A stretch of 64,000 nt of DNA, from positions 558,001-622,000 of the forward strand of contig NZ_CP047654.1 of NCBI RefSeq assembly GCF_030408915.1, written 5' to 3'. The stretch comes from Corynebacterium guangdongense (lineage in GTDB: Bacteria; Actinomycetota; Actinomycetes; Mycobacteriales; Mycobacteriaceae). The notes under the pieces are model-generated. The model worked only from the letters and a program-made list of their open reading frames with translations, was not told the DNA's origin and ran no database searches. Shown here one piece after another: positions 54,664 through 64,000 of this stretch. The position numbers and the translations under genes are program-made. Positions within the stretch are counted from its first letter, which is position 1. Each line of letters begins with the position of its first letter.

Positions 54664-55805
54664 ATAATCCAGGCGCCCTCGGGGTCGTGCCCGAAGCCGT
54701 CGGTGGGCTCGCGGCCGTCGTTGACCAGGGAGATGAACCGGCGCAGTAAGCGGTCCATCTGGCGGTCCTCGGTGAGGAACGCGTCGTGGCCGACGGGGGA
54801 GACCAGCTTGTGCATGCTCAGCACGTTGCCGAGGTTGCGGGAGAGGTGCTCCTGCTGGTGGAAGGGGTAGAGGATGTCGGTGTCGACGCCGATGACCATC
54901 GTCGGCACCTTGATCGAGTAGAGCGCCTGGTTCAGGGTGGCCCGGCCGCGGGAGACGTCGTGGCGGTTGAGCGCCTCGGTCAGGGCCACGTAGCTGCCGG
55001 CGTCGAAGCGCTCGACGAGCTTGCGGCCCTGGTAATCGAGGTAGGAGTCCACGGCGAAGCGCTGGCTCGGATCGCGGAACTCGCCGAGCGGGTTTTCGCC
55101 CTGCTGCGCGGTGGTGCCGAATCTTTCATCGATCTCCATCTCGCCGCGGTAGGTCAGGTGCGCGATGCGCCGTGCCGCGGCCAGCCCGGTGACCGGGCCC
55201 TCGCACACGCCGTAGTAGTCGCCGCCGTGCCAGTCCGGGTCGCGGGTGATCGCCGAGATCTGCGCGGACTGGATGCCGATCTGCCAGGCCGAGGCCCGGG
55301 CGGAGACCGCGATGACGCACGCCGCGTCCAGGGCATCCGGGTACATCGCGGCCCACTCGAGTGTCCGGGCGCCGCCCATGGATCCGCCGATGACGGCGTG
55401 CACGCGGTTGATGCCGATGGCGTCAAGGAACTGCTTCTCGACGCCGACCTGGTCCCGGATGGAGGTGGCCGGGAAGCGGGATCCCCACTTGCCGCCGTCG
55501 GGGTGCTCGCTGGCGGGGCCGGTGGTGCCGGAGCAGCCGCCGATGACGTTGGTGCAGATGACGCACCAGCGCTCGGTGTCGAGCGCCTTGCCCGGGCCGA
55601 TGAGCCCGCCCCACCACTCGGCGGCGTCGGTGTCACCGGTCAGGGCGTGCTCGATGAGGATGACGTTGTTGGTGTCCGCGTCTCCCTGGAACGTGCCCCA
55701 CCGCTGGTAGGCGATGGTGATGTCGAGGATCGTGCCGCCGGCTTCGGTCTCGTAGTCGCCGATGGGTTGGTAGGCGAGGAGGCCGGGGGTGGCGAGGTCA
55801 GGCAT
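54660..55805 (-). CDS. metX: Homoserine O-acetyltransferase
   Basis: A 381-residue alpha/beta hydrolase-fold enzyme that acetylates homoserine, the first committed step of methionine synthesis. The nucleophile motif is VIGGSMGGARTLEW (Ser near 150), NVIGGCSGTTGP lies upstream, and the His and Asp of the triad lie in VGHDAFL and GVDTDILYP. The ATG at 55805 is preceded by GGAGGGG. It is downstream of metY in the same direction, so both are probably co-transcribed. Confidence 0.95.
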   Translation of the reverse strand: MPDLATPGLLAYQPIGDYETEAGGTILDITIAYQRWGTFQGDADTNNVILIEHALTGDTDAAEWWGGLIGPGKALDTERWCVICTNVIGGCSGTTGPASEHPDGGKWGSRFPATSIRDQVGVEKQFLDAIGINRVHAVIGGSMGGARTLEWAAMYPDALDAACVIAVSARASAWQIGIQSAQISAITRDPDWHGGDYYGVCEGPVTGLAAARRIAHLTYRGEMEIDERFGTTAQQGENPLGEFRDPSQRFAVDSYLDYQGRKLVERFDAGSYVALTEALNRHDVSRGRATLNQALYSIKVPTMVIGVDTDILYPFHQQEHLSRNLGNVLSMHKLVSPVGHDAFLTEDRQMDRLLRRFISLVNDGREPTDGFGHDPEGAWII

Positions 55806-55831
55806 GAAGGTCCCCTCCGGGGGCGAGACGC

Positions 55832-55856
55832 GACGGCCCGGAACCGCCGGGCCGCC
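55832..55856 (-). terminator. Intergenic hairpin between metY and metX
   Basis: CGGCCCGG / CCGGGCCG forms an eight-base stem with a six-base loop and two more outer pairs. No T-run follows in the transcribed direction, so it may stabilise or attenuate the metY-metX message rather than end it. Confidence 0.5.
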
Positions 55857-55884
55857 GTGTCTGTCGAAAAATGGGTGCTGGTGC

Positions 55885-57207
55885 TTAGAGCGCGTTGAAC
55901 GCGCCCTCGAGGTCGGCGATGATGTCGTCGACGTTCTCGATGCCGACGGACAGGCGGATGGTCGCCTGCGAGATGCCGGCGCGGGCCAGGCCGTTCTCGT
56001 CGGACTGGGAGTGGGTGGTCGAAGCCGGGTGGACGACCAGGGAGCGCACGTCACCGATGTTGGCGACGTTGGAGTGCAGCTTCAGGGCGTCGATGAACTT
56101 CCAGGCCGCGGTGCGGTCGTTCTGGTCGCCCGTGAGGGTGAAGGCCAGGACGGAGCCGGTGTAGTCCAGGCCCAGCTTCTCCTTCGTGGCGTACCACGGG
56201 GAGTCCTTGAGGCCGGCGAAGTTGACGGCTTCGACCTTCGGATGGGCGGCCAGGTACTCGGCGACCTTGACGGCGTTCTCGTTGTGGCGCTCCACGCGCA
56301 GGGAGAGGGTGTCCAGGCCCTGCAGGACGACCCAGGCGTTGAAGGGGGACAGGGCCGCGCCGGTGTCGCGCAGCCAGCCGACGCGGGCTTTCAGGGCGTA
56401 GGCCGGCGCGCCCAGGTCGGCGTACTTGAGGCCGTGGTAGGCCGGGTCCGGGGTCACGAACTGCTCGAAGACGGGTGCGCCGTCGCGCTCGACGGTCCAG
56501 TCGAACGTGCCGCCGTCGACGAGCACGCCGCCGATGGAGGAGCCGTTGCCGGTGTAGAACTTGGTCAGCGAGTTGACCACGATGTCGGCGCCGAGCTCGA
56601 GCGGGCGGACCAGGGCGGCGGTGGCCATGGTGTTGTCGACGATCAACGGCACCTGGTTGGCGTGCGCGACCTCGGCGATGGTCGGGATGTCGAGGACGTC
56701 GGCCTGCGGGTTGCCGAAGGTCTCACCGTAGAAGGCGCGGGTGTTGGGCCGCACCGCGGCCTGCCAGGACGCCGGGTCGTCCGGGTTCTCGACGAAGGTG
56801 AAGTCGATGCCCAGTCGCTTGAGGGTGACCTGGAAGAGCGTCTCCGTGCCGCCGTAGAGGCGCGGAGAGGTGACGATGTGGTCGCCGGCGCCGGCCAGGT
56901 TGAGGATGGCGGCGGTCTCGGCGGCCTGGCCGGAGGCGAAGGCCAGCGCGGCGACGCCACCCTCCAATGAGGCGATGCGCTCCTCGAGCGCGCCGACGGT
57001 CGGGTTGTTCAGGCGGGTGTAGATGAAGCCGCCCTCGGAGAGGTTGAAGCGGTTCGCGGCGTTCTCGGCCGAGTCGAACACGTACGACGTGGTCATGTGG
57101 ATGGGCTCATTGCGGGAGCCGTGGGCGCCGTCCAGGCCGCTGCCGGCGTGGATGGATCGGGTCTCGAAAGCCCAGTTGGCGGCGTTGGAGTTGTCGTACT
57201 TGGCCAT
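55885..57207 (-). CDS. metY: O-acetylhomoserine sulfhydrylase
   Basis: A 440-residue PLP enzyme of the Cys/Met metabolism family, making homocysteine from O-acetylhomoserine and sulfide. The PLP lysine is in VNSLTKFYTGNGSS (near residue 210), with TRLNNPTVGALEERIASLEGG-type features and SGQAAETAA nearby. The ATG at 57207 is preferred over the longer frame because GAAAGG lies just upstream. It leads the metY-metX unit and is flanked upstream by two McbR-like sites. Confidence 0.95.
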   Translation of the reverse strand: MAKYDNSNAANWAFETRSIHAGSGLDGAHGSRNEPIHMTTSYVFDSAENAANRFNLSEGGFIYTRLNNPTVGALEERIASLEGGVAALAFASGQAAETAAILNLAGAGDHIVTSPRLYGGTETLFQVTLKRLGIDFTFVENPDDPASWQAAVRPNTRAFYGETFGNPQADVLDIPTIAEVAHANQVPLIVDNTMATAALVRPLELGADIVVNSLTKFYTGNGSSIGGVLVDGGTFDWTVERDGAPVFEQFVTPDPAYHGLKYADLGAPAYALKARVGWLRDTGAALSPFNAWVVLQGLDTLSLRVERHNENAVKVAEYLAAHPKVEAVNFAGLKDSPWYATKEKLGLDYTGSVLAFTLTGDQNDRTAAWKFIDALKLHSNVANIGDVRSLVVHPASTTHSQSDENGLARAGISQATIRLSVGIENVDDIIADLEGAFNAL

Positions 57208-57268
57208 GGCTTCAACCTTTCGTGGGGAGCAGACTGCCTCCAGAGTAGAAATAGCGTTCACGTTGCGC

Positions 57269-57283
57269 AAACAGCTCTGTCTA
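57269..57283 (-). promoter_or_regulatory. McbR-like site 1 of metY
   Basis: On the minus strand this reads TAGACAGAGCTGTTT, containing the left half-site TAGAC of the McbR consensus followed after six bases by GT. It lies within the probable metY promoter region, 62 bases before the ATG. Confidence 0.6.
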
Positions 57284-57321
57284 GTTCACCCAAAACCCCA
57301 GGCACCGCGATTGAATAAAAA

Positions 57322-57336
57322 TAGACAGAGCTGTTT
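57322..57336 (+). promoter_or_regulatory. McbR-like site 2 of metY
   Basis: TAGACAGAGCTGTTT on the plus strand is identical to site 1 but inverted, 38 bases away. Two opposed copies of the same operator would allow cooperative binding or looping. Confidence 0.6.
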
Positions 57337-57349
57337 CCGGGCAGTGGCA

Positions 57350-57423
57350 AAGGCCCCGGGAACACCCTGGTCGGCCGGGGCACCCCCCGAAGCTCCGGCC
57401 GACGCCCGTGTTCCCGGGGCCTT
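57350..57423. repeat. Long imperfect inverted repeat between icd and metY
   Basis: AAGGCCCCGGGAACAC (57350-57365) is the exact complement of 57408-57423. An inner pair GTCGGCCGG / CCGGCCGAC continues the symmetry. The whole could form a 74-base cruciform or RNA hairpin. It has no adjacent T-run on either strand. Confidence 0.75.
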
Positions 57424-57463
57424 CACCTACTTAGACCGCCCTCGCCCGCGGAAGGTTCCGGGG

Positions 57464-57496
57464 AAAAGGGGACGGCCCCGGAGAGTCTCCGGGGCC
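57464..57496 (-). terminator. Terminator of icd
   Basis: GGCCCCGGAGA / TCTCCGGGGCC is an 11-base perfect stem with a one-base centre. On the minus strand it is followed by CCCTTTTCCCC. It lies 14 bases after the icd stop. Confidence 0.75.
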
Positions 57497-57509
57497 GGGC
57501 CTGTCGCGC

Positions 57510-59675
<2,166 letters not shown>

Positions 59676-59711
59676 TGTGCTCCCTAATGGGTTATCGGTA
59701 CTTTCGCCCCC

Positions 59712-59746
59712 ACAATACCCCCAAGGAACAGAACGTACGTACTGTT
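59712..59746 (-). promoter_or_regulatory. icd promoter with AcnR-like operator
   Basis: On the minus strand TATTGT (59717-59712) is a likely -10. AACAG-A-ACGTACGT-A-CTGTT (59727-59746) is a near-perfect palindrome covering the expected -35. It includes CAGAACGTACGTACTG, which fits the motif I know for AcnR (CAGNACnnnCGTACTG) at every fixed position. Confidence 0.65.
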
Positions 59747-59847
59747 AAATCTGTGACGTCGGTCTGGTACCCCCGGGAGAGCCGGCCATCGTCGTAGTCC
59801 GATTCACCGCCTGCCTGCTTGTCGGCCTTGTCGATGCGGGGTGGTCG

Positions 59848-59892
59848 GAAAAACCGGACCGGCCCCATCCTCCGAGGAGGCTGGGGCCGGTC
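59848..59892 (-). terminator. Terminator of purL
   Basis: GACCGGCCCCA (59857-59867) and TGGGGCCGGTC (59882-59892) form an 11-base stem with an inner CCTC/GAGG pair. On the minus strand CGGTTTTTCC follows. Confidence 0.85.
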
Positions 59893-59907
59893 AGGCGCTG
59901 CGCGTGA

Positions 59908-62900
59908 CTACTTTGCGCGGCAGTAGTTCACGGCGTTGGCGAAGATGTTCTGCTCCTCAATGCCGGGGATGTTGCGCATCAGGCCGTCGCGGAAGCGCTC
60001 GGGGTGGCCCATCTTGCCCAGGATGCGGCCGTCCGGCGAGACGACGCCCTCGATGGCGTAGTTGGAGCCGTTCGGGTTGGCCGGGGCGTCCATGGTCGGG
60101 GCACCGTCGGCGTCGACGTACTGGAAGGCGACCTGGCCGGCGTCGAAAAGCGTGCGGGCCTCGTCCTCGGTGACCACGAAGCGCCCCTCGCCGTGGGAGA
60201 CCGGCATGAGGTGCTGCTGGCCGGGCGTGAAGCTGCTCAGCCACGGCGATCCGTTGGCGGTCACGCGGGTCGTCGCGATGCGCGAGACGTGGCGCAGCTG
60301 GCGGTTGTGGGCGAGCGTCGGGGAGGTGGCCGTCATCTTGGCGGGGTCGCCGTAGGGCAGGAAGCCGCTCTTGACCAGGGCCTGGAAGCCGTTGCAGATG
60401 CCCAGGACCAGTCCGTCGCGGGCGACGAAACCCTTGACGGCCTCGGCCACGTCCGTCGAGCCCAGGAATGCCGCCATGAACTTCGCGGAGCCGTCGGGCT
60501 CGTCGCCGAGGGAGAACCCGCCGGAGAAGGCGAGGATGTCGGCCGAATCCAGCTTGGTGATGAACTCTTCCGTGTCGGCGGCCAGCATCTCCGGGGTGAG
60601 GTTGCGGATGAGGTGGAACTCGGTGGTGGCGCCGGCGGCCTGGAAAGCCTCGGCCATGTCGTACTCGGAGTTCGTGCCCGGGAAGACCGGCAGCAGCACG
60701 TGGACCGCGCCGTCACCGGCGGCCGGCGTCGTCGGCGCCGTCGTCGGCAGTTCCAGGGCGAAGTCCGGGAGCGCCTCGCCCTCGGCGGTGTTGAGAGGGT
60801 AGACCTCGCGGTAGTCGCGCTCGAGCACGTCGAGGGCGTCGGTGACGGTGAAGGACTCGTCGCCGAAGGCGATCTCCCCGGTGTCGTTGGTCGTGCCGAC
60901 GAGTTCGGCGCCCGCCACGGAAACCTCCGTGCCGGTCGGGACCGCGAAGACGAGGCCACCAAGCGCGGCCTCGGCCGGCGTGCCGCCGGCAAAGCCGAGC
61001 TCGTTGCCCAGCAGCATGTTGACGATCGTCGCCCCGAGCCCGCCCGCGATGATCGGGGAAGCGGCGGCGAAGGACCCGGCGGCGGCGTGGAAGGCGTCGA
61101 AGTTCGCGCGCAGCTGGCCGTAGTCGGCTTCACCGGTCTCCAGCGGGGTGTGCGCCAGGTGGTAGACGTCGTGTCCGCCGGCGGGGATGGCGGCGCTGAG
61201 GGCGTTGCGGGCGTCCATGGTGGCGACCGCGAAGGTCACCAGCGTCGGCGGAACGTGCAGGTCGTCGCCGTAGGTTCCGCTCATGGAGTCCTTGCCGCCG
61301 ATGGCCGCGACCTCGAAAGCGTCCTGCGCCTCCAGCATGCCGAGCAGGGACTGGGTGACCTCGCCCCAGCGTTCCGGCACCTTGTCGAGCCGCTGGAAGT
61401 ACTCCTGGGCCGACAGCCACGCGCCACGGGCGTCGGCGCCGGTGGCGACGAGACGGCTCAGCGCCTCGACGACGGAGTAGGAGCCCATGAGGAAGGGGTG
61501 GTCGTCGGCCAGCTCGGGGCTGTAGCCCCAGGTCATCACCGACGCGGTGTTCGAGCCGCCGGGCACGGGCAGGGTCTGCACCGAGGCGAGCTCGTCGGTC
61601 TTCTGGGTGCGGCCGCCGTAGGGCATGAGCACGGTGGAGCGGCCGACGGTCGAGTCGAACTGCTCGACCATGCCCTCCTGGGAGCCGTGGCGGGTCAGCG
61701 ACTCCAGGACGGTGGCGGGCTGAGCGGGCTTGTCGACGCCTGCCTCATCCTTCATCACCACATCCTGGAAACGATCTGCCCCCTCGGTGTCGAGGAATTC
61801 CCGCGACAGGTCAAGCACGAGCTCCTCGCCCAGGTACATGCGCAGGCGACCGGAGTCGGTGACGTCGGCCAGCGCCACGGCCTCGATGTTCTCGGCGGCA
61901 GCGGCCTCGATAAAGGCGTCCGCGTCCTCGGGGCGGACGACGACGGCCATGCGCTCCTGGGACTCGGAGAGCGCGATCTCGCGGGCGTTGAGGCCGGCGT
62001 ACTTCAGCGGCACCCGGTCGAGGTGGATATCGATGCTGTCGGTGAGCTCACCGACGGCCACGGACACGCCGCCGGCGCCGAAGTCGTTGCAGCGCACGAT
62101 CATCTGCGCGACCTCGGGGCGGCGGAAGAGCCGCTGGATCTTGCGCTCGTTGACGGGGTTGCCCTTCTGGACCTCCGCGCCGGAGCGGGTCAGGGATTCC
62201 TCGTCGTGGGCCTTGGACGAGCCGGTGGCGCCACCGACGCCGTCACGGCCGGTGCGGCCGCCGAGGATGATGATGACGTCGCCGGTCTCCGGTTCGAGGC
62301 GCTTGACGTTCTCCTGCGGCGCCGCCGCCACGACCGCGCCCAGCTCCATGCGCTTGGCGACGTAGCCCGGGTGGATCAGCTCACGGACACCGGTGGTGGC
62401 CAGGCCGATCTGGTTGCCGTAGCTGGAGTAGCCCTGCGCCGCGCGGGTGCTGATGTCAGCCTGGGGCAGCTTGCCCGGCATGGTTTCGCTGCGCGGGGTG
62501 TTGATGTCGCCGGCACCGGAGATGCGCATGGCCTGGTAGACCCAGGAACGCCCCGAGAGAGGGTCGCGGATCGCGCCACCGAGACACGTCGAGGCGCCGC
62601 CGAAGGGCTCGATCTCGGTGGGGTGGTTGTGGGTCTCGTTCTTGAACATCAGCAGCCACGGCTTGTCGCCCTCCGAGGTGTCGACGTCGACGTAGACCGA
62701 GCAGGCGTTGATCTCCTCGCTGACCTCCTGGTCGGTCATCGTGCCGTTGCGGCGCAGCTCACGGCCCATGATGGTGCCCAGGTCCATCAGGGTGCGCGGC
62801 TTGTGCGTGCGGCCGTTGAGCTCGCGGATTTCGTCGTAGCGCCCCAGTGCGCGGTCCAGCTGCTCACGGAAGCGATCACTGCTGTTGGTGATCTCGGTCA

Positions 62901-63594
62901 GCTCGGTGTTGAAGGTGGTGTGGCGGCAGTGGTCGGACCAGTAGGTGTCCAGCACCGCCAGTTCCACCTCGGTGGGGGTGCGCTCTTCCTGGCGGAAGTA
63001 CTGCTGGATCAGTTCCAGGTCCGCGAGGCTCATGGCCATGCCTTCGTCGGCGAGCAGCGCCTGCAGGCCGTCGGAGTCGAGTTCCAGGAAATCTGGGTGC
63101 GCGGTCAGCGGTTCGACCTCGCCCATCGACGGGGCGCGGAGCACGTCGAGGTTCTTCTCGCCGGCCTCGACGGGGTTGATCAGGTAGGAGCGGATCGCGT
63201 CGAAGGCCTGGTCAGAGACTTCGCTGAAGACGTACACGACGCCGGTGGTGATGCGTGCGACAGTGTCGGGGTTGAGCAGGCGCAGAGCCTGCTCGGCGGC
63301 GTCGGCACGCTGATCGTACTGGCCCGGCAGCGGCTCGACGCCCAGGTGGGCGGGAGCGGTGGCCAGTGCGGAGGCAAACTCGTCGGTGCCGAGCAGGGCG
63401 TCGACCTTGGCGTCGCTCACGATCGAGGAGGTCAGGGCCGCGATGTCTTCGTCCGTCGCGTCGAAGACGTCGTAGACGTTGATAATCTGGGCATCGGTGA
63501 GCTCAACTCCCTCCAGATTGTTGAGGGAACGCAGCAGCGCGCGCTCCTCGTCACGGAAGTTGGGCAAGCGGCGAACAGCAAGACGCGCATCCAT
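59908..63594 (-). CDS. purL: Single-chain phosphoribosylformylglycinamidine synthase
   Basis: A 1228-residue enzyme of the large PurL type, making FGAM from FGAR, glutamine and ATP in purine synthesis. It fuses a PurS-like N-terminal domain, two PurM-like synthetase halves (DTYWSDHCRHTTF, FKNETHNHPTEIEPFGGA) and a C-terminal class I glutaminase (VLGICNGFQALV nucleophile; MGHPERF for the catalytic His/Glu). Corynebacteria usually carry separate purS, purL and purQ genes, so this fused form, known from proteobacteria and also from bifidobacteria and some firmicutes, is unexpected here. It is complete, with no frameshift. The start is ATG 63594 with a modest AAGG eleven bases upstream. Confidence 0.95.
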   Translation of the reverse strand: MDARLAVRRLPNFRDEERALLRSLNNLEGVELTDAQIINVYDVFDATDEDIAALTSSIVSDAKVDALLGTDEFASALATAPAHLGVEPLPGQYDQRADAAEQALRLLNPDTVARITTGVVYVFSEVSDQAFDAIRSYLINPVEAGEKNLDVLRAPSMGEVEPLTAHPDFLELDSDGLQALLADEGMAMSLADLELIQQYFRQEERTPTEVELAVLDTYWSDHCRHTTFNTELTEITNSSDRFREQLDRALGRYDEIRELNGRTHKPRTLMDLGTIMGRELRRNGTMTDQEVSEEINACSVYVDVDTSEGDKPWLLMFKNETHNHPTEIEPFGGASTCLGGAIRDPLSGRSWVYQAMRISGAGDINTPRSETMPGKLPQADISTRAAQGYSSYGNQIGLATTGVRELIHPGYVAKRMELGAVVAAAPQENVKRLEPETGDVIIILGGRTGRDGVGGATGSSKAHDEESLTRSGAEVQKGNPVNERKIQRLFRRPEVAQMIVRCNDFGAGGVSVAVGELTDSIDIHLDRVPLKYAGLNAREIALSESQERMAVVVRPEDADAFIEAAAAENIEAVALADVTDSGRLRMYLGEELVLDLSREFLDTEGADRFQDVVMKDEAGVDKPAQPATVLESLTRHGSQEGMVEQFDSTVGRSTVLMPYGGRTQKTDELASVQTLPVPGGSNTASVMTWGYSPELADDHPFLMGSYSVVEALSRLVATGADARGAWLSAQEYFQRLDKVPERWGEVTQSLLGMLEAQDAFEVAAIGGKDSMSGTYGDDLHVPPTLVTFAVATMDARNALSAAIPAGGHDVYHLAHTPLETGEADYGQLRANFDAFHAAAGSFAAASPIIAGGLGATIVNMLLGNELGFAGGTPAEAALGGLVFAVPTGTEVSVAGAELVGTTNDTGEIAFGDESFTVTDALDVLERDYREVYPLNTAEGEALPDFALELPTTAPTTPAAGDGAVHVLLPVFPGTNSEYDMAEAFQAAGATTEFHLIRNLTPEMLAADTEEFITKLDSADILAFSGGFSLGDEPDGSAKFMAAFLGSTDVAEAVKGFVARDGLVLGICNGFQALVKSGFLPYGDPAKMTATSPTLAHNRQLRHVSRIATTRVTANGSPWLSSFTPGQQHLMPVSHGEGRFVVTEDEARTLFDAGQVAFQYVDADGAPTMDAPANPNGSNYAIEGVVSPDGRILGKMGHPERFRDGLMRNIPGIEEQNIFANAVNYCRAK

Positions 63595-64000
63595 ATCAGG
63601 GTGTACCTTCTACTCGGGGATCTGCGATGGAAAGTCTATGCGAGCTGAGAAGTAAACACGGCATTGTCTGTTCAGGCGGGCGGCGCTGAGACGGGGCAAG
63701 CACAGGTGGGTGGTGTGCCGGGCGGCGGCGGAAAAGTCTCTCACCTTGAGCGCGAGAACTCTCCGGGGCGGGAACGTCTGCCCGGGGTTCCAGGGCGGAT
63801 GCTTGGGCAGATGGGGTGTGGAGAGCGTGTTCCCGAACGTGGGGAAGTCCCGGGTAGTTTCTCCGGGCTCCCTGACACGGCTTTTACCCTTCTGTGCTGG
63901 GGATGCGCTGCTCCGCGTGCCGCCTCTGCGGCGAGGAGCCCTGCCCAGCTGTCCCAAGGACATCCTCGCCACCCGCTGGGGACTGCTTGTCGACGCCACC
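63595..64000. other. Right-edge region without an identifiable gene
   Basis: The last 406 bases hold no frame I can support. A minus-strand frame from the edge ends at a stop at 63884-63886 after 38 codons (..GGVDKQSPAGG..IPSTEG) and could be the C-terminus of a gene beyond the window. A plus-strand frame over the last 100 bases also reads plausibly. Their third-position G+C is similar, so I cannot choose. Confidence 0.3.
63633..63638 (-). promoter_or_regulatory. Candidate -10 of purL
   Basis: TAGACT on the minus strand lies 39 bases before the purL ATG, giving a leader of about 32 bases. No good -35 hexamer is evident. The region between has no purine-riboswitch-like structure that I recognise. 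Confidence 0.4.

Noticed and set aside
60004..63648. 1214-codon frame opposite purL
   Set aside because: Mirror of purL with compositionally biased translation and no start signal.
63610..63999. 129-codon minus-strand frame at the right edge
   Set aside because: Translation is Arg/Pro/Ser-rich without domain signs, and it runs through the purL promoter region.

Overview
The window is chromosomal DNA of a high-GC Corynebacterium, most likely an environmental species. The gene order (rplM-rpsI-glmM; alr-tsaE-tsaB-rimI-tsaD; groES-groEL1; whiB3-sigD-rsdA; guaB-guaB3-guaA; esrI/esrSR; metNIQ; dnaE2; folD; metX-metY; icd) is the backbone I know from Corynebacterium glutamicum. Corynebacterial regulators are also recognisable by their sites: HrcA/CIRCE, LexA, DtxR, McbR and an AcnR-type box. 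Many genes start leaderless, with a -10 hexamer ending 6-8 bases before an ATG or GTG.

Layout. 1-555: an AT-richer, probably acquired gene cut by the left edge. 857-4846: ribosomal proteins L13 and S9, GlmM, and three small genes resembling accessory proteins of type VII secretion. 4782-8836: an alpha/beta hydrolase divergent from glmS, an AraC regulator and a 34-residue membrane protein. 8933-14995: an aromatic-catabolism island with ferredoxin reductase, [3Fe-4S]-type ferredoxin, LysR regulator, CYP199-like P450, the C-terminal stub of a flavin hydroxylase, maleylacetate reductase and an intradiol (hydroxyquinol-type) dioxygenase. 15033-20903: alanine racemase, the tRNA t6A genes tsaE/B/D with rimI, and an AspT-type exchanger. 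21086-25736: groES-groEL1 under overlapping CIRCE elements, whiB3, sigD and its anti-sigma factor rsdA. 25790-32699: GMP synthesis (guaB, guaB3, guaA) interrupted by two tandem membrane paralogues built from a repeated unit.

32683-35969: the EsrISR envelope-stress system and a small membrane protein. 36024-40170: imuA'-imuB, an AMIN-like lipoprotein and a DUF222/HNH protein. 40245-46941: a methionine ABC importer with two substrate-binding proteins, then dnaE2 behind a LexA box. 46971-51033: two PH-domain membrane proteins, a MOSC protein, trmL, folD and a DUF3017 protein. 51146-54663: an EfeUOB iron-uptake operon under tandem DtxR boxes. 54660-57207: metX and metY. 57510-63594: monomeric isocitrate dehydrogenase and a single-chain PurL, unusual for a genus that normally uses PurS/PurL/PurQ. 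The last 400 bases hold no gene I can identify.

How the parts connect. The translesion mutasome (ImuA', ImuB, DnaE2) is split over two nearby loci. Sulfur-amino-acid uptake and synthesis (metQNI, metX, metY) carry McbR-like sites. The catabolic island has kept the lower hydroxyquinol pathway but lost its classical flavin hydroxylase, and a P450 system now stands beside it. That island is the best candidate here for undescribed biochemistry.
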